DNA of 64,000 nt. Source: Hespellia sp. (lineage in GTDB: Bacteria > Bacillota > Clostridia > Lachnospirales > Lachnospiraceae). How positions within the stretch are numbered: position 1 is the stretch's first letter; the number at the start of each line of letters is the position of its first letter. The notes beneath the pieces are model-generated. The model searched no databases. It worked only from the letters and a program-made list of their open reading frames with translations, and was not told the origin of the DNA. This document shows, piece after piece, positions 9,648-18,825 of this stretch. A program made the position numbers and the translations under genes. The DNA lies in assembly GCA_028689735.1 (NCBI GenBank), contig JAQVCP010000001.1, forward strand, positions 86,756-150,755, given 5' to 3'.

Positions 9648-11172
9648 GTTTCTCGTCACCTCCAGCTCCTGCAATTGCATTCATCACACCTTCCTGTGTC
9701 ATTTCAGCACCTTCTATCTCTCCAACTTTTTTACCATCGCGGAGAATCGCCATTCTTGAACAGGTACGAAGCATCTCTTCCACTTCCGAGGAAATAAATG
9801 TAACTGCCATTCCCTGATCAGCCAGATCAAGGACAAGCTTTTGAATCTCTGTTTTGGTACCGATATCAATGCCACGTGTCGGCTCATCCAGAATCAGATA
9901 TTCCGGATTTGTCAGCAGCCAGCGTCCAATGATTACTTTCTGCTGATTACCACCTGAGAGGCTCTTAATCGGAGTCTCACGGCTTGCAGTCTTAATCTGC
10001 AGCATCTCAATATATTTGTCCGCTGCCTCTTCCATCTCTTTTCTGCTCATTGGCTTGAACATACCGCGCTTCGCCTGCATCGCAATGATGATGTTCTCTC
10101 TTACCGACAGATCCGCAAGGATTCCATCTTTCTTTCTGTCTTCCGGCAGATATGCCATACCAAGTTTCATCGCATCAATCGGAGAATTGATCTTGGCTTC
10201 TTTTCCATTGACCTTCAGCGTTCCACTCTCAGCCTTATCTGCACCATAAATTGCGCGGACAAGCTCAGAACGTCCGGAACCGAGAAGTCCGGATAATCCA
10301 ATGACCTCCCCCTTGTTGATTGTAATGTTGAACGGCTTGATCGTTCCTTTATGGCTGATTCCCTCTGCTTCAATCACAGGAATCTTTTCGCCTAGTCCTT
10401 TGCCTTCATGTGCACTCTTGATGTCTGCAAGATCATCGAAATCCTTCCCCATCATCTTGGCAACCAGCATGACACGTGGCAGGTCTTTGACCTGATATTC
10501 CCCAACCAGTTCACCATTTCTCAGAACCGTAATCCGGTCACAGACCGCATACACCTGCTCCAGGAAATGTGTAACAAAAATAATTCCTACACCCTTATCT
10601 TTCAGACGGTTCATCAGCTTAAACAGCTTCGCGACCTCATCATCATCCAGTGAAGAGGTGGGCTCATCGAGAATCAATACCTGGCATTCCATGTCCACTG
10701 CCCGGGCAATCGCTATCATCTGCTGGTTTGCAAGAGAGACTTCTTCCAGCTTCATAGTTGCTGCCACATCAATATCAAGCTCTGCCAGCAGTTCTGCTGA
10801 TTTCCTGTTCATTGTCTTCCAGTCGATCATACCGACTTTTCTTGGCTCACGGCCAATGAACAGATTCTCTGCCACGCTGAGGTTCGGGCAAAGGTTTACT
10901 TCCTGATACACTGTGCTGATTCCTGCTTTCTGTGCATCCTGTGGGGAGTGGTTCACGATTGGCGTATCATTTCCCGCCATCCTGACCACTCCGCTGTCGA
11001 ACTCATATACTCCGGTCAACACTTTAATCAATGTAGACTTTCCAGCACCGTTTTCTCCCATCAGTGCATGTATCTCACCTCTTCTTAGTGTGAAATCCAC
11101 ATGCTGCAGTGCTTTTACCCCTGGAAATGTTTTTGAAATATCCCGCATTGTCAATAAAACATCTTTTTCCAT
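9637..11172 (-). CDS. ytfR: Sugar ABC transporter ATPase, YtfR type (two ABC domains)
   Basis: 511 residues, tandem ABC cassettes. First: [14 protein letters not shown] near residue 38, then LILDEPTSSLDDDEV. Second: GLSGLLGSGRSEL (degenerate P-loop), [27 protein letters not shown] and [13 protein letters not shown]. Energises uptake with YtfT and YjfF. A 147-nt gap separates it from the binding-protein gene, containing short inverted repeats (for instance TTTTTGCAAAAA at 11210-11221). Confidence 0.9.
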   Translation of the reverse strand: MEKDVLLTMRDISKTFPGVKALQHVDFTLRRGEIHALMGENGAGKSTLIKVLTGVYEFDSGVVRMAGNDTPIVNHSPQDAQKAGISTVYQEVNLCPNLSVAENLFIGREPRKVGMIDWKTMNRKSAELLAELDIDVAATMKLEEVSLANQQMIAIARAVDMECQVLILDEPTSSLDDDEVAKLFKLMNRLKDKGVGIIFVTHFLEQVYAVCDRITVLRNGELVGEYQVKDLPRVMLVAKMMGKDFDDLADIKSAHEGKGLGEKIPVIEAEGISHKGTIKPFNITINKGEVIGLSGLLGSGRSELVRAIYGADKAESGTLKVNGKEAKINSPIDAMKLGMAYLPEDRKKDGILADLSVRENIIIAMQAKRGMFKPMSRKEMEEAADKYIEMLQIKTASRETPIKSLSGGNQQKVIIGRWLLTNPEYLILDEPTRGIDIGTKTEIQKLVLDLADQGMAVTFISSEVEEMLRTCSRMAILRDGKKVGEIEGAEMTQEGVMNAIAGAGGDEKHEE

Positions 11173-11319
11173 TTAGGTCTCACCCGCTTTCCTTCTCATC
11201 AACTTTACGTTTTTGCAAAAAGGAAGCGCAGCAACATATTCCGGTAAGTTTTCCCCGAACTATCCTACCACGCTCCTTATGTTATTATGTAAGAATATTA
11301 CCTTGAATGTCTGTCAGAC

Positions 11320-12387
11320 TTAGTATGCACGCTGGTCAATAACATCCTGTGTAACTTCTGTCACTTCATAGTCCTCACCATCAACTGTGATTGTCGGAAC
11401 ATCAGAACCGTATGCGAAGATTCCTTCTTCTACATATGCCTGTTTATCAGGTGTTCCACCCTCTTCAAGAGTCTTGATGATTTCTTCTACACGTGGTCCG
11501 TGAAGTGGGTTACACTCTGTATTACAGATGATGCTTCCGTCTAATGTATCTGTGATACCTGCGTTTGTTGTATCGAATGACATTACAAGGATATCTCCAT
11601 CGGGACCAACTGTTTTACCAGCAGCTTTGATCGCATCGATTGCACCAAATGCTTCGTTATCGTTCTCACAGTAAACTACATTGATGTTGTCATACTGTTT
11701 CAGCATAGATTCCATGACTTCCTGACCTTTTGCCTGTGTGAATTCCCCTGTCTGAGAAGCAAGTAAATTCCATCCATTTGCTTTTGCTGCATCTTCAAGA
11801 CCTTTTGTACGTCCAATCTGAGCAGAAGCACCGATTGTTCCCTGGATATCTACGATATTGATTTCCGTCAAGCCTTTTGCTTTTGCATACTGATTTAACC
11901 ACTCACATGCTTTTTGTCCTTCCAGTTCAAAGTTAGAACCTACCCATGCTGTGTATAAACTGTCATCGGATACATCAACCATACGGTCAACGATGATTAC
12001 AGGGATGTCTGCATCTTTTGCTTCCTGAAGTACTGTGTCCCAACCGGTCTCTGTTACAGGAGCTAATACGATGTAATCAACTTCCTGCTGAATGAAGTTG
12101 CGGATTGCAGTAATCTGATTTTCCTGTTTTTGTTGGGCATCATCAAAGATTAATGTATATCCGTTGTCCTCGCTAAATGTAGATTTCATCGATTCTGAAT
12201 TTGCTGTACGCCAATCAGACTCAGCACCTACCTGTGAGAATCCTACTGTAATGTTATCTCCGCTTTCGCTTCCTGCTGCTGCGGTTGATCCACCCTCTGA
12301 GCTTCCTGCGTCTTTGTTTCCACATCCAACTGCCATTGTTGCTGCCATTGCTACACAGAGCAAGGCTGCTACTAATTTTTTCTTCAT
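11320..12387 (-). CDS. ytfQ: Sugar-binding lipoprotein, YtfQ type
   Basis: Substrate-binding component of the YtfRT-YjfF importer. Start at 12387 gives MKKKLVAALLCVAMAATMAVGCG, a lipoprotein signal with lipobox AVGC; the ATG two codons earlier (12393) is only 3 nt from the GGAGG site, so the inner ATG is preferred. The mature part carries VGFSQVGAESDWRTANSESM, RNFIQQEVDYIVLAPV, VIIVDRMV and YCENDNEAFGAIDAIK, typical of YtfQ and related galactofuranose/ribose-type binding proteins. 355 residues. It follows the YesM kinase gene, separated by a terminator-like hairpin. Confidence 0.9.
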   Translation of the reverse strand: MKKKLVAALLCVAMAATMAVGCGNKDAGSSEGGSTAAAGSESGDNITVGFSQVGAESDWRTANSESMKSTFSEDNGYTLIFDDAQQKQENQITAIRNFIQQEVDYIVLAPVTETGWDTVLQEAKDADIPVIIVDRMVDVSDDSLYTAWVGSNFELEGQKACEWLNQYAKAKGLTEINIVDIQGTIGASAQIGRTKGLEDAAKANGWNLLASQTGEFTQAKGQEVMESMLKQYDNINVVYCENDNEAFGAIDAIKAAGKTVGPDGDILVMSFDTTNAGITDTLDGSIICNTECNPLHGPRVEEIIKTLEEGGTPDKQAYVEEGIFAYGSDVPTITVDGEDYEVTEVTQDVIDQRAY

Positions 12388-12500
12388 TTTCATGTTCCTC
12401 CTTTTTTGTTGTCTCCCGACTTGATATGTATATGTTAATAGATTATGAATAATTTTTAAACAGATGATTCTCTTTCTTTGGTTATATTTTTTTTGAAAAT

Positions 12501-12532
12501 AAAAAAACCTCTCTTGAAAACGAAGTTTTTTT
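12501..12532 (-). terminator. Terminator after yesM-type kinase gene
   Basis: AAAAAAAC (12501-12508) pairs with GTTTTTTT (12525-12532); on the minus strand the stem ends in a run of Ts. It overlaps the last codons of the kinase gene and separates yesNM from the transporter operon. Confidence 0.5.
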
Positions 12533-14018
12533 ACGAAAAAGGTTCATTTTTTTTTGCCGACAAAATAGCAGTCGCTTTGGTTCCTTTATTCTCCTCGCTC
12601 TCAAAAAACAATCCATACTCTTCCCCACAGTAATATCGAATACGCTGGTTTACATTCTTCAAACCAAATCCGCTCCGATCCTGTGTTTCATCCATTCCGT
12701 TCATGCTCTTACGCAGCACATTCAGGCTCTCTTCTGTCATTCCTTTCCCATTATCCTCCACAGCCAGAAAAAGCTTTCCATTCTTCTCACAACCATGGAT
12801 ATAAATCATCCCTTTGCCCCTCTTGTTCTTGATTCCGTGGTAAAGAGCGTTCTCCACCAGTGGCTGGAGCGTCAGCTTCGGTATCTTGTAGTCCAAAATC
12901 TCTTTATCGATATCGATTCGGTAGTCCATAATATCCTGATAGCGAAACTGCTGAATCTTAAGATAGCTTTCAATATGGTGCTTCTCCTCTTCCACTGTAA
13001 CAGAATCCCGGCCTTCACTGAGGGTCGAGCGAAAGAAATCCGAAAGCCAGGTCACCATAGAGACCACTTCCTTTGTCTGTTTCTCCTCCGCCAGCCACAC
13101 AATAGTATCCAACGTATTATAAAGAAAGTGTGGATTAATCTGTGCCTGCAGAAGTCTCGTCTCAATGATGCTCAGGTTCATCTGTTCCGTCTTGATATCC
13201 TCAACCAGCTGTCCAATCTCTGTCGTCATCTCATTAAAGCTTTCTGTAAGCACCGCGATTTCATCATCTGATTCCACCTGAGTCTTTGTGGTAAAATCAC
13301 CTTTGGCAACTTTGCCAAGAGACCGGCACAATTCCCGAATCGGTCTTGTCACACTTCTGGATGCGATAATCGAAAGGACCAGTGCCAGTACACTGACAAT
13401 CAGACAGGCGGTAAGGCTGATATAAAAGACCCGCTCGTTGCTCCGCTCCAGTGTTCCACGGACATTTTCCAGATTCTGGGTCTCCACGTGGATATAATCC
13501 TGGATTCCATCCTGAATGATACTCGTCAGCATGTAAATATTCTCATCCAGAAGTGCCATGTTCGTATCATAATTTCCCGTCTGTGCAATATTATCTTCAA
13601 TCTGCCCGACACATTTTTCCAGAGCAGAAAGGCTCTTCTTCAGATTCTTGATCTTGCTTTTGTTGCTGTCCACTGTTGCGACTTGCGCCAGCTCGTCACA
13701 TGCCTTATTCAGCTCTGCGATATAGCTATAAGGATTGACGGTTTCGATTCCGTTCACCGTTGTGCTGCCATTTCCCAGCTCTGCCATGCTCTTTCCCGCA
13801 ATCACCGCAAGATACATGCTGTAATCCATCCGTTCCTTAAAATCCTTGGAATACTTGCTGGCATAACTTACGCTTGCTGTAATTTCATCATACGCTTTTG
13901 TTGTACTGGCAAGAGATGAGAGCAGATACACCACAAGCATCATCATTGGAAGAAGAACCGCCACAGATATCATAGTCAGTCGCTTGTTCAGTGATAATCG
14001 TATTCTTTTTTTCATCAT
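12531..14018 (-). CDS. YesM-type sensor histidine kinase
   Basis: Membrane sensor of a YesM/YesN two-component system. A membrane segment near residues 14-36, an extracytoplasmic region of about 150 residues, a second membrane segment near 195-215 and a HAMP domain (PIRELCRSLGKVAKGDF) are followed by a LytS/YesM type kinase domain with the phosphoacceptor region QINPHFLYNTLD and an ATP-binding region (LQPLVENALYHGI, EDNGKGM, GFGLKNVNQRI). I chose 14018, whose ATG overlaps the yesN stop (ATGA), over an upstream ATG at 14060. Such pairs commonly control the sugar transporter next to them, here YtfQRT-YjfF. Confidence 0.9.
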   Translation of the reverse strand: MMKKRIRLSLNKRLTMISVAVLLPMMMLVVYLLSSLASTTKAYDEITASVSYASKYSKDFKERMDYSMYLAVIAGKSMAELGNGSTTVNGIETVNPYSYIAELNKACDELAQVATVDSNKSKIKNLKKSLSALEKCVGQIEDNIAQTGNYDTNMALLDENIYMLTSIIQDGIQDYIHVETQNLENVRGTLERSNERVFYISLTACLIVSVLALVLSIIASRSVTRPIRELCRSLGKVAKGDFTTKTQVESDDEIAVLTESFNEMTTEIGQLVEDIKTEQMNLSIIETRLLQAQINPHFLYNTLDTIVWLAEEKQTKEVVSMVTWLSDFFRSTLSEGRDSVTVEEEKHHIESYLKIQQFRYQDIMDYRIDIDKEILDYKIPKLTLQPLVENALYHGIKNKRGKGMIYIHGCEKNGKLFLAVEDNGKGMTEESLNVLRKSMNGMDETQDRSGFGLKNVNQRIRYYCGEEYGLFFESEENKGTKATAILSAKKNEPFS

Positions 14019-15634
14019 TCTGCCGCCTTCCCCCGGGTGCGGTATTCCTTCGGCGTACATTTCTGGGTCTTCTTAAAAATGTAGCTAAAGTAATGTGCAT
14101 CTTTATAACCAATCTCATACCCAATTTCTGCACTCTTCATAGAAGAACACATCAGCAGCTCCTTCGCCTTGTCCATTCTCACTTCCGTCAGATACTCCAC
14201 AAACGTCTTCCCCATCTCCTGACTGAAAATAGAGCTGAAATAGCTTGGACTCAGATTCACACTGCCAGCTGCACTGTTCAGGGAAATGTCCTCCTTCATG
14301 TAGTTATTCAGAATATATTCCTTCGCGTCATCAATCATACCCGAATACTTTTTCTGTGACACCGTATCCCGCAGCACAATCATACGATCCAGTAAATCTG
14401 CCACATAAGCCTTTGCATTATCCAGATTCATCACGTTATCTTTCACTGCTTTGATATCCCCGCACTGCTTTTTCAACTCTTCTTTCTCAATATCCAGAGT
14501 CCCACCAAAGCTGTTGACTCTGACATAGATATCCATCATAATGTATTGGCGCATCATCATCGAGCGCAGATTGTCTTCCGGAATCACTTCAAAATACGCT
14601 TTGACAAATCCTTCCACATCTTTTCTCGCACCACCACGCAGGAATTTATCAATCAGGGTACGATTCTGTTCCATATTGCCAAAGCCTTTCAGTTCCACCT
14701 GGTCTTCAGAGTGCATTCTCTCTACATCGCTTTTTCTCACAATCTGATTCGGCTGATTAAAAAAGCGGCTGGCAAATACACTGTCTGCCTCACGGAAGCA
14801 CCTCTTCAACTCCCGAAGTCTTGTCACCGGCTCTGCCAGTGCTCCGTAATACTCGACGTTCAAAAGCGCCGACATCTCTGTCTTGATGCTGCACCTGAAT
14901 TCTTCAACAGCTCTCTCGAGCTCCTCTCTACTGTCCGCTGAAAAGAGAAATGCCCATCCATCAATTCCTCTCCCAAATGTAATCACACCTTCCCGCTCTT
15001 GTATTCTTCTCCCCATCTCTGCAAATGTCTTCTGCATCTCCTCCGAATAGCCATCCTCCTGCGGATTGAGGAATTTGAACAGCATAATCGTGTAAAATGC
15101 AGCACTTAGATCCATTCCAAGCGCACTTCCTTTTTCGATAATCTCAGTCATGGAAAGGCTCCCTGATACCAGCATATTAAAAAACTGGAACTTTTCATGC
15201 TCTGTGTTCTCCTGCATTTCCTGTGAATACTGATGCATAAGCTCCTGTTCCTTGCGTTCCCGTCGGATGATTGCAGCCACATCATTGATAGCACTCATCA
15301 GCTTGTCTGCCGCAATCGGCTTGAGAAGATAATTGGTCACTCCGATTCCGATTGCTTTTTTCGCATATGCAAACTCATCATATCCACTTAAAATAATGAT
15401 TTTTATTGATGGATTTTCTTTTTTTATAATCTCGCTGAGTTCCAGTCCATCCATAAACGGCATCTTGATATCTGTAATAAGAATGTCCGGTTTGACCTTT
15501 TTAATCAGTGGATACGCAAGCTCGCCATCGCTCGCCTCACCTACGAACTCATAGCCTTCCTTTTCCCAGTCAATGCTGTTTTTGATTCCATTCCGGATGA
15601 TTACCTCATCCTCTACTAAAAAAATCTTTATCAT
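14015..15634 (-). CDS. YesN-type response regulator with AraC DNA-binding domain
   Basis: 539 residues. Residues 1-120 are a receiver domain with acidic residues VEDE (about 7-10), phosphoacceptor Asp55 in ILITDIKMPFMDG and the Lys of YLLKPI. A long central linker of unknown fold (about 130-430) leads to a C-terminal AraC helix-turn-helix pair (NLSPSYFSSIFSQEMGKTF, IGYEIGYKDAHYFSYIFKK, TPKEYR). Transcribed first, immediately before its kinase with an ATGA overlap. Predicted to activate the downstream transporter genes on sensing a sugar outside the cell; the target is inferred from position. Confidence 0.9.
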   Translation of the reverse strand: MIKIFLVEDEVIIRNGIKNSIDWEKEGYEFVGEASDGELAYPLIKKVKPDILITDIKMPFMDGLELSEIIKKENPSIKIIILSGYDEFAYAKKAIGIGVTNYLLKPIAADKLMSAINDVAAIIRRERKEQELMHQYSQEMQENTEHEKFQFFNMLVSGSLSMTEIIEKGSALGMDLSAAFYTIMLFKFLNPQEDGYSEEMQKTFAEMGRRIQEREGVITFGRGIDGWAFLFSADSREELERAVEEFRCSIKTEMSALLNVEYYGALAEPVTRLRELKRCFREADSVFASRFFNQPNQIVRKSDVERMHSEDQVELKGFGNMEQNRTLIDKFLRGGARKDVEGFVKAYFEVIPEDNLRSMMMRQYIMMDIYVRVNSFGGTLDIEKEELKKQCGDIKAVKDNVMNLDNAKAYVADLLDRMIVLRDTVSQKKYSGMIDDAKEYILNNYMKEDISLNSAAGSVNLSPSYFSSIFSQEMGKTFVEYLTEVRMDKAKELLMCSSMKSAEIGYEIGYKDAHYFSYIFKKTQKCTPKEYRTRGKAAE

Positions 15635-15655
15635 ATGTCAGCCCTTTTCCTTTTA

Positions 15656-15688
15656 CAGCCAAATGGATAATTGGAATCCATTTGGCTG
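15656..15688 (-). other. Hairpin upstream of yesN
   Basis: Perfect 13-bp arms CAGCCAAATGGAT (15656-15668) and ATCCATTTGGCTG (15676-15688), 7-nt loop, 22 nt before the yesN start. A second, imperfect hairpin (ACAGC...CTTTGTCTC at 15706-15724 with GAGACAAAGCTGT at about 15746-15759) lies upstream. Leader structure or repeat; function unknown. Confidence 0.5.
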
Positions 15689-15765
15689 CTTCCTCGTAAC
15701 CTTACACAGCTTCGCTTTGTCTCGGTAGGATCTTGTAACTTCTTCTGAGACAAAGCTGTTACCCA

Positions 15766-15807
15766 CCGCTTTTGTTTAAAAGCGAGGGACATCTTTGTAA
15801 AGTTATG
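15766..15807 (-). repeat. GATGTCCC-type repeat, second copy
   Basis: Contains the hairpin CGCTTTTGTTTAAAAGCG (15768-15785) followed by AGGGACATCTTTGTAAAG. Similar in order and sequence to 2047-2080 after araR. Tentative repeat family. Confidence 0.4.
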
Positions 15808-15825
15808 TTTTAATCTTACCTCAGG

Positions 15826-15868
15826 AAAGCAAAAAAGACAACAAACTCTGTGTTGTCTTTTTTGCTTT
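15826..15868 (-). terminator. Terminator of the 29-16 kb catabolic operon
   Basis: 17-bp perfect arms (15826-15842 and 15852-15868) with a 9-nt loop. The minus-strand 3' arm itself contains TTTTTT. It lies 15 nt after the GH3 stop codon and so ends the long operon. Confidence 0.85.
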
Positions 15869-15882
15869 CTAATCATAAACTT

Positions 15883-17997
15883 TTAATTTTCAAAACAAAT
15901 GTTATCCGTCAATGGTGCTTTTCCAGCCAGGCGCACGCTTCTCACGTCTGGCTGACTGCCGCCAACATACACCCGAAAATGCTTGCTGTCAATATATCGG
16001 TCTCCGTTCTCATCCACAATTTCAAAGGATCTCTTTCTAATAAAAAGTGTAACCTTTCTGGACTCCCCGGCCGATAATGCCACCCGGTCAAATGCACAAA
16101 GACTATAATTTTTCACTGCGTGGACAGAATCCAGGTCCTTTATGTAAGCCTCCACAATTTCCTCTCCATCCATCTTACCCTCATTCGTAACCAGAACTGA
16201 CACACTGTATCCATCTTCCACTTTTTTAATACTGAGATCCTGATAGGAAAAAGAGGTATAGCTGAGACCATATCCAAAAGGATAGAGTGCAGTCGCTGGA
16301 TTCATATAACGGTAAGTTCTGTTTTTCATAGAATATTCTGTAATCGGTGGTAATTCTTTCCCGTCCCTGTAGAATGTAATGGGCAGCTTTCCGGATGGAT
16401 TCGCATTTCCAAATAAAATATCAGCAATTGCAAGCCCCCCTTCCGCTCCAGGATACCATCCCTGCAGGATTGCTTTGACATTCTCTGACTTATGGAGCCA
16501 GTTCAGTTCCACGGCACTTCCTGTCATATTGACTACAATCAGATCTGCACCTGTTCCGATCAAAGCCTCGAGCAACGTAATCTGACTGGTTGGGAGTTTC
16601 GTTGTCTCTTTGTCCGCCATACTTCCCTTCTCTTCAAATCGATTCCCAGTATCCTGCTGCTCGCCTTCATACCGTTCGTCCAGACCGACGCATACAACAG
16701 CTGTTCCCGCTATCTTTGCAGCAGCTACTGCCTCAGATATTCTGTCATTCGGCAATGCCAGTTTTTCTACCCGGTCCTTAATCGTATGGCATCCTTCAGA
16801 ATAATAGAGGCGCATCTTTCCCCCCGTCACCATCTCGATTCCATCTAAAACAGTAATATACCGTGGTGCAGTTCCGTGATAATTAGCAATCAACGGCCAG
16901 CGGCTGTCAGCATTCGGTCCAATCACCGCCAGAGCTTTTCTCTCTTTGCTTAACGGCAGAATTCCTGCATTTTTCAAAAGCACAACCGATTTCTCAGCGG
17001 CGCAAATTGCAGTCTTACGGTGTTCCCTGCATGCTACCTTATCATAGGAAATCTTATCATATTCGCAGTCTTCTGCCAGAAGGCCAAGCCTCAGTCTTGT
17101 CCGCATTACATGGACTGCAGCCTCCGTAATGTCATCCTCACTTACAAGTCCTTCCTGATATGCCTGAAGAATCTTGAGGTAAATGTTACCGCAGTTTATA
17201 TCACACCCGCATTTCAGAGCAAGTGCCGCAGATGCTGTCGCCGTATTCGTCACCCCGTGATTTTCATGAAAATCCTTGATTGCCCAGCAATCAGAAGTAT
17301 AATATCCATCAAATTTCCACTTCCCTCTCAGAATATCCTGCATCAGGGTCTTACTTCCGCAGCATGGCTCTCCATTTACACGATTGTATGCCCCCATAAC
17401 GCCTTCTACTTTCGCCTCAGTGACACATTCCTCAAACGCGGGCAGATAAGTCTCCCACAAATCTTTCTGAGACACCTGCGCATTGAACTCATGGCGCAGT
17501 TCTTCTGGTCCACTGTGTACCGCAAAATGTTTTGCACAGGCGGCGGCCTTCAGATATTTTCCGTCTCCCTGTATACCTCTGATAAAATGGACTCCGAGAC
17601 GACCGGTGAGATAAGGATCCTCCCCATAGGTCTCATGTCCTCTTCCCCAACGCGGATCACGGAAAATATTGATATTGGGTGACCAGAGAGTCAGTCCTTT
17701 ATAAATGTCCCGATCCTCCTGCTCGCTGCACATATTGAATTTGCCGCGTGCTTCCGTGGAAATGATATCGCCAATCTTCTCCATCTCTGATTTGTCAAAC
17801 ATTGCCGCCATCGCAATGGCCTGAGGAAACATCGTCGCCGTTCCCGCTCTCGCAATCCCATGAAGCCCCTCACTCCACCAGTGATATCTTGGAATCTGCA
17901 AGCGATTAATTGGAGGAGAATCAAAGCGCAGCAGCACTGCCTTTTCCTCGATGGTCATTTGATCGACCAATTGTCTTGCTTTTTGTTCAAAATTCAT
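15883..17997 (-). CDS. GH3 glycoside hydrolase, beta-xylosidase/beta-glucosidase type
   Basis: Hydrolyses terminal beta-linked sugar residues. The GH3 N-terminal barrel shows YHWWSEGLHGIARAG near residue 38, KHFAVHSGPE near 156 and the nucleophile aspartate in YYTSDCWAI (about Asp236). The alpha/beta sandwich follows (LLKNAGILPL, AVIGPNADSRWP), then a fibronectin-III-like C-terminus (YPFGYGLSYTSF). No signal peptide, so cytoplasmic. The WWSEGLHGIAR motif is more usual in beta-xylosidase-like GH3 enzymes, but specificity is not certain. I prefer ATG 17997 (GGGGTG just upstream) over 18012. 704 residues. Last gene of the operon. Confidence 0.9.
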   Translation of the reverse strand: MNFEQKARQLVDQMTIEEKAVLLRFDSPPINRLQIPRYHWWSEGLHGIARAGTATMFPQAIAMAAMFDKSEMEKIGDIISTEARGKFNMCSEQEDRDIYKGLTLWSPNINIFRDPRWGRGHETYGEDPYLTGRLGVHFIRGIQGDGKYLKAAACAKHFAVHSGPEELRHEFNAQVSQKDLWETYLPAFEECVTEAKVEGVMGAYNRVNGEPCCGSKTLMQDILRGKWKFDGYYTSDCWAIKDFHENHGVTNTATASAALALKCGCDINCGNIYLKILQAYQEGLVSEDDITEAAVHVMRTRLRLGLLAEDCEYDKISYDKVACREHRKTAICAAEKSVVLLKNAGILPLSKERKALAVIGPNADSRWPLIANYHGTAPRYITVLDGIEMVTGGKMRLYYSEGCHTIKDRVEKLALPNDRISEAVAAAKIAGTAVVCVGLDERYEGEQQDTGNRFEEKGSMADKETTKLPTSQITLLEALIGTGADLIVVNMTGSAVELNWLHKSENVKAILQGWYPGAEGGLAIADILFGNANPSGKLPITFYRDGKELPPITEYSMKNRTYRYMNPATALYPFGYGLSYTSFSYQDLSIKKVEDGYSVSVLVTNEGKMDGEEIVEAYIKDLDSVHAVKNYSLCAFDRVALSAGESRKVTLFIRKRSFEIVDENGDRYIDSKHFRVYVGGSQPDVRSVRLAGKAPLTDNICFEN

Positions 17998-18015
17998 GTT
18001 TTCACCCCGCATTAT

Positions 18016-18825
18016 TTAAAATTCTGTATCGTATGGCCACGGCTGCCCACCCGCAATGCATCCGCCGTCAACGCGTATTTCCGTTCCCGTGATATAGGCG
18101 GACGCTTCAGACGCAAGTAAAATGCACACTCCCACAATATCTCCCGGATAGCCCGGACGGTTCAGCGCGATCCTGTCAAGCAGATATTTTGAACGTTCCG
18201 GATGAGCCCATGTGGGTGTAGTCAGCTGGGTTTTGATATGTCCAGGACTCACACAGTTGGCTCGGATGTTGTATTTGGCCCACTCCACAGCCATTGATTT
18301 TGTAAATGATAATACTCCGCATTTCGTCGCACCATACACTGCGCATCCGCCAAGAATACTGCCGGTATTATGTGATCCAATATTGATAATGCTGCCGCTA
18401 TCGCGCTGTTTCATGTAGGGTGCCACTGCTTGTGTCACCTGAAATACGCCTTTCATATTGATGTTCATAATCCTGTCGTACGTAGCCTCATCTACATCCA
18501 TAAATCCTTCCCGCTTATTAATCCCGGCACAATTTACCAGAACATCGATTCTTCCATATCGTTTCACAATCTCTTCCATCCTGCGGACGATATCATCCTT
18601 CTTTGTCACATCCAAAAGATGACAGCTTGCTGTTCCATTCTTTTCTTCAATGCGGGTCCTCACCTCATCCAGCACCTTTTTATTGATATCACACAGAGCT
18701 ACCGCTGCTCCTGCGGCTGCCATTCCCTCTGCAATCGCACTTCCTATATCTCCAGCTGCACCGGTAAATACCACAACTTTTCCCTGAAGAGAAAACATTT
18801 TTTCCAAATTTTCTGCAATAGACAT
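18016..18825 (-). CDS. SDR-family NAD(P)-dependent dehydrogenase
   Basis: Classical short-chain dehydrogenase of 269 residues: cofactor motif TGAAGDIGSAIA near 21-32, NCAGIN near 94, catalytic Ser in NIGSHN, Tyr and Lys in YGATKCG, and SPGHIKTQL. Closest in feel to gluconate 5-dehydrogenase-type enzymes that interconvert keto and hydroxy sugars or sugar acids; substrate unknown. Its ATG overlaps the stop of the preceding dehydrogenase (TAATG), so the two are coupled. Confidence 0.85.
   Translation of the reverse strand: MSIAENLEKMFSLQGKVVVFTGAAGDIGSAIAEGMAAAGAAVALCDINKKVLDEVRTRIEEKNGTASCHLLDVTKKDDIVRRMEEIVKRYGRIDVLVNCAGINKREGFMDVDEATYDRIMNINMKGVFQVTQAVAPYMKQRDSGSIINIGSHNTGSILGGCAVYGATKCGVLSFTKSMAVEWAKYNIRANCVSPGHIKTQLTTPTWAHPERSKYLLDRIALNRPGYPGDIVGVCILLASEASAYITGTEIRVDGGCIAGGQPWPYDTEF

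Noticed and set aside
17020..17682. 220-codon plus-strand ORF opposite the GH3 gene
   Set aside because: Antisense to a full-length GH3 enzyme, no ribosome site, no recognisable motif.
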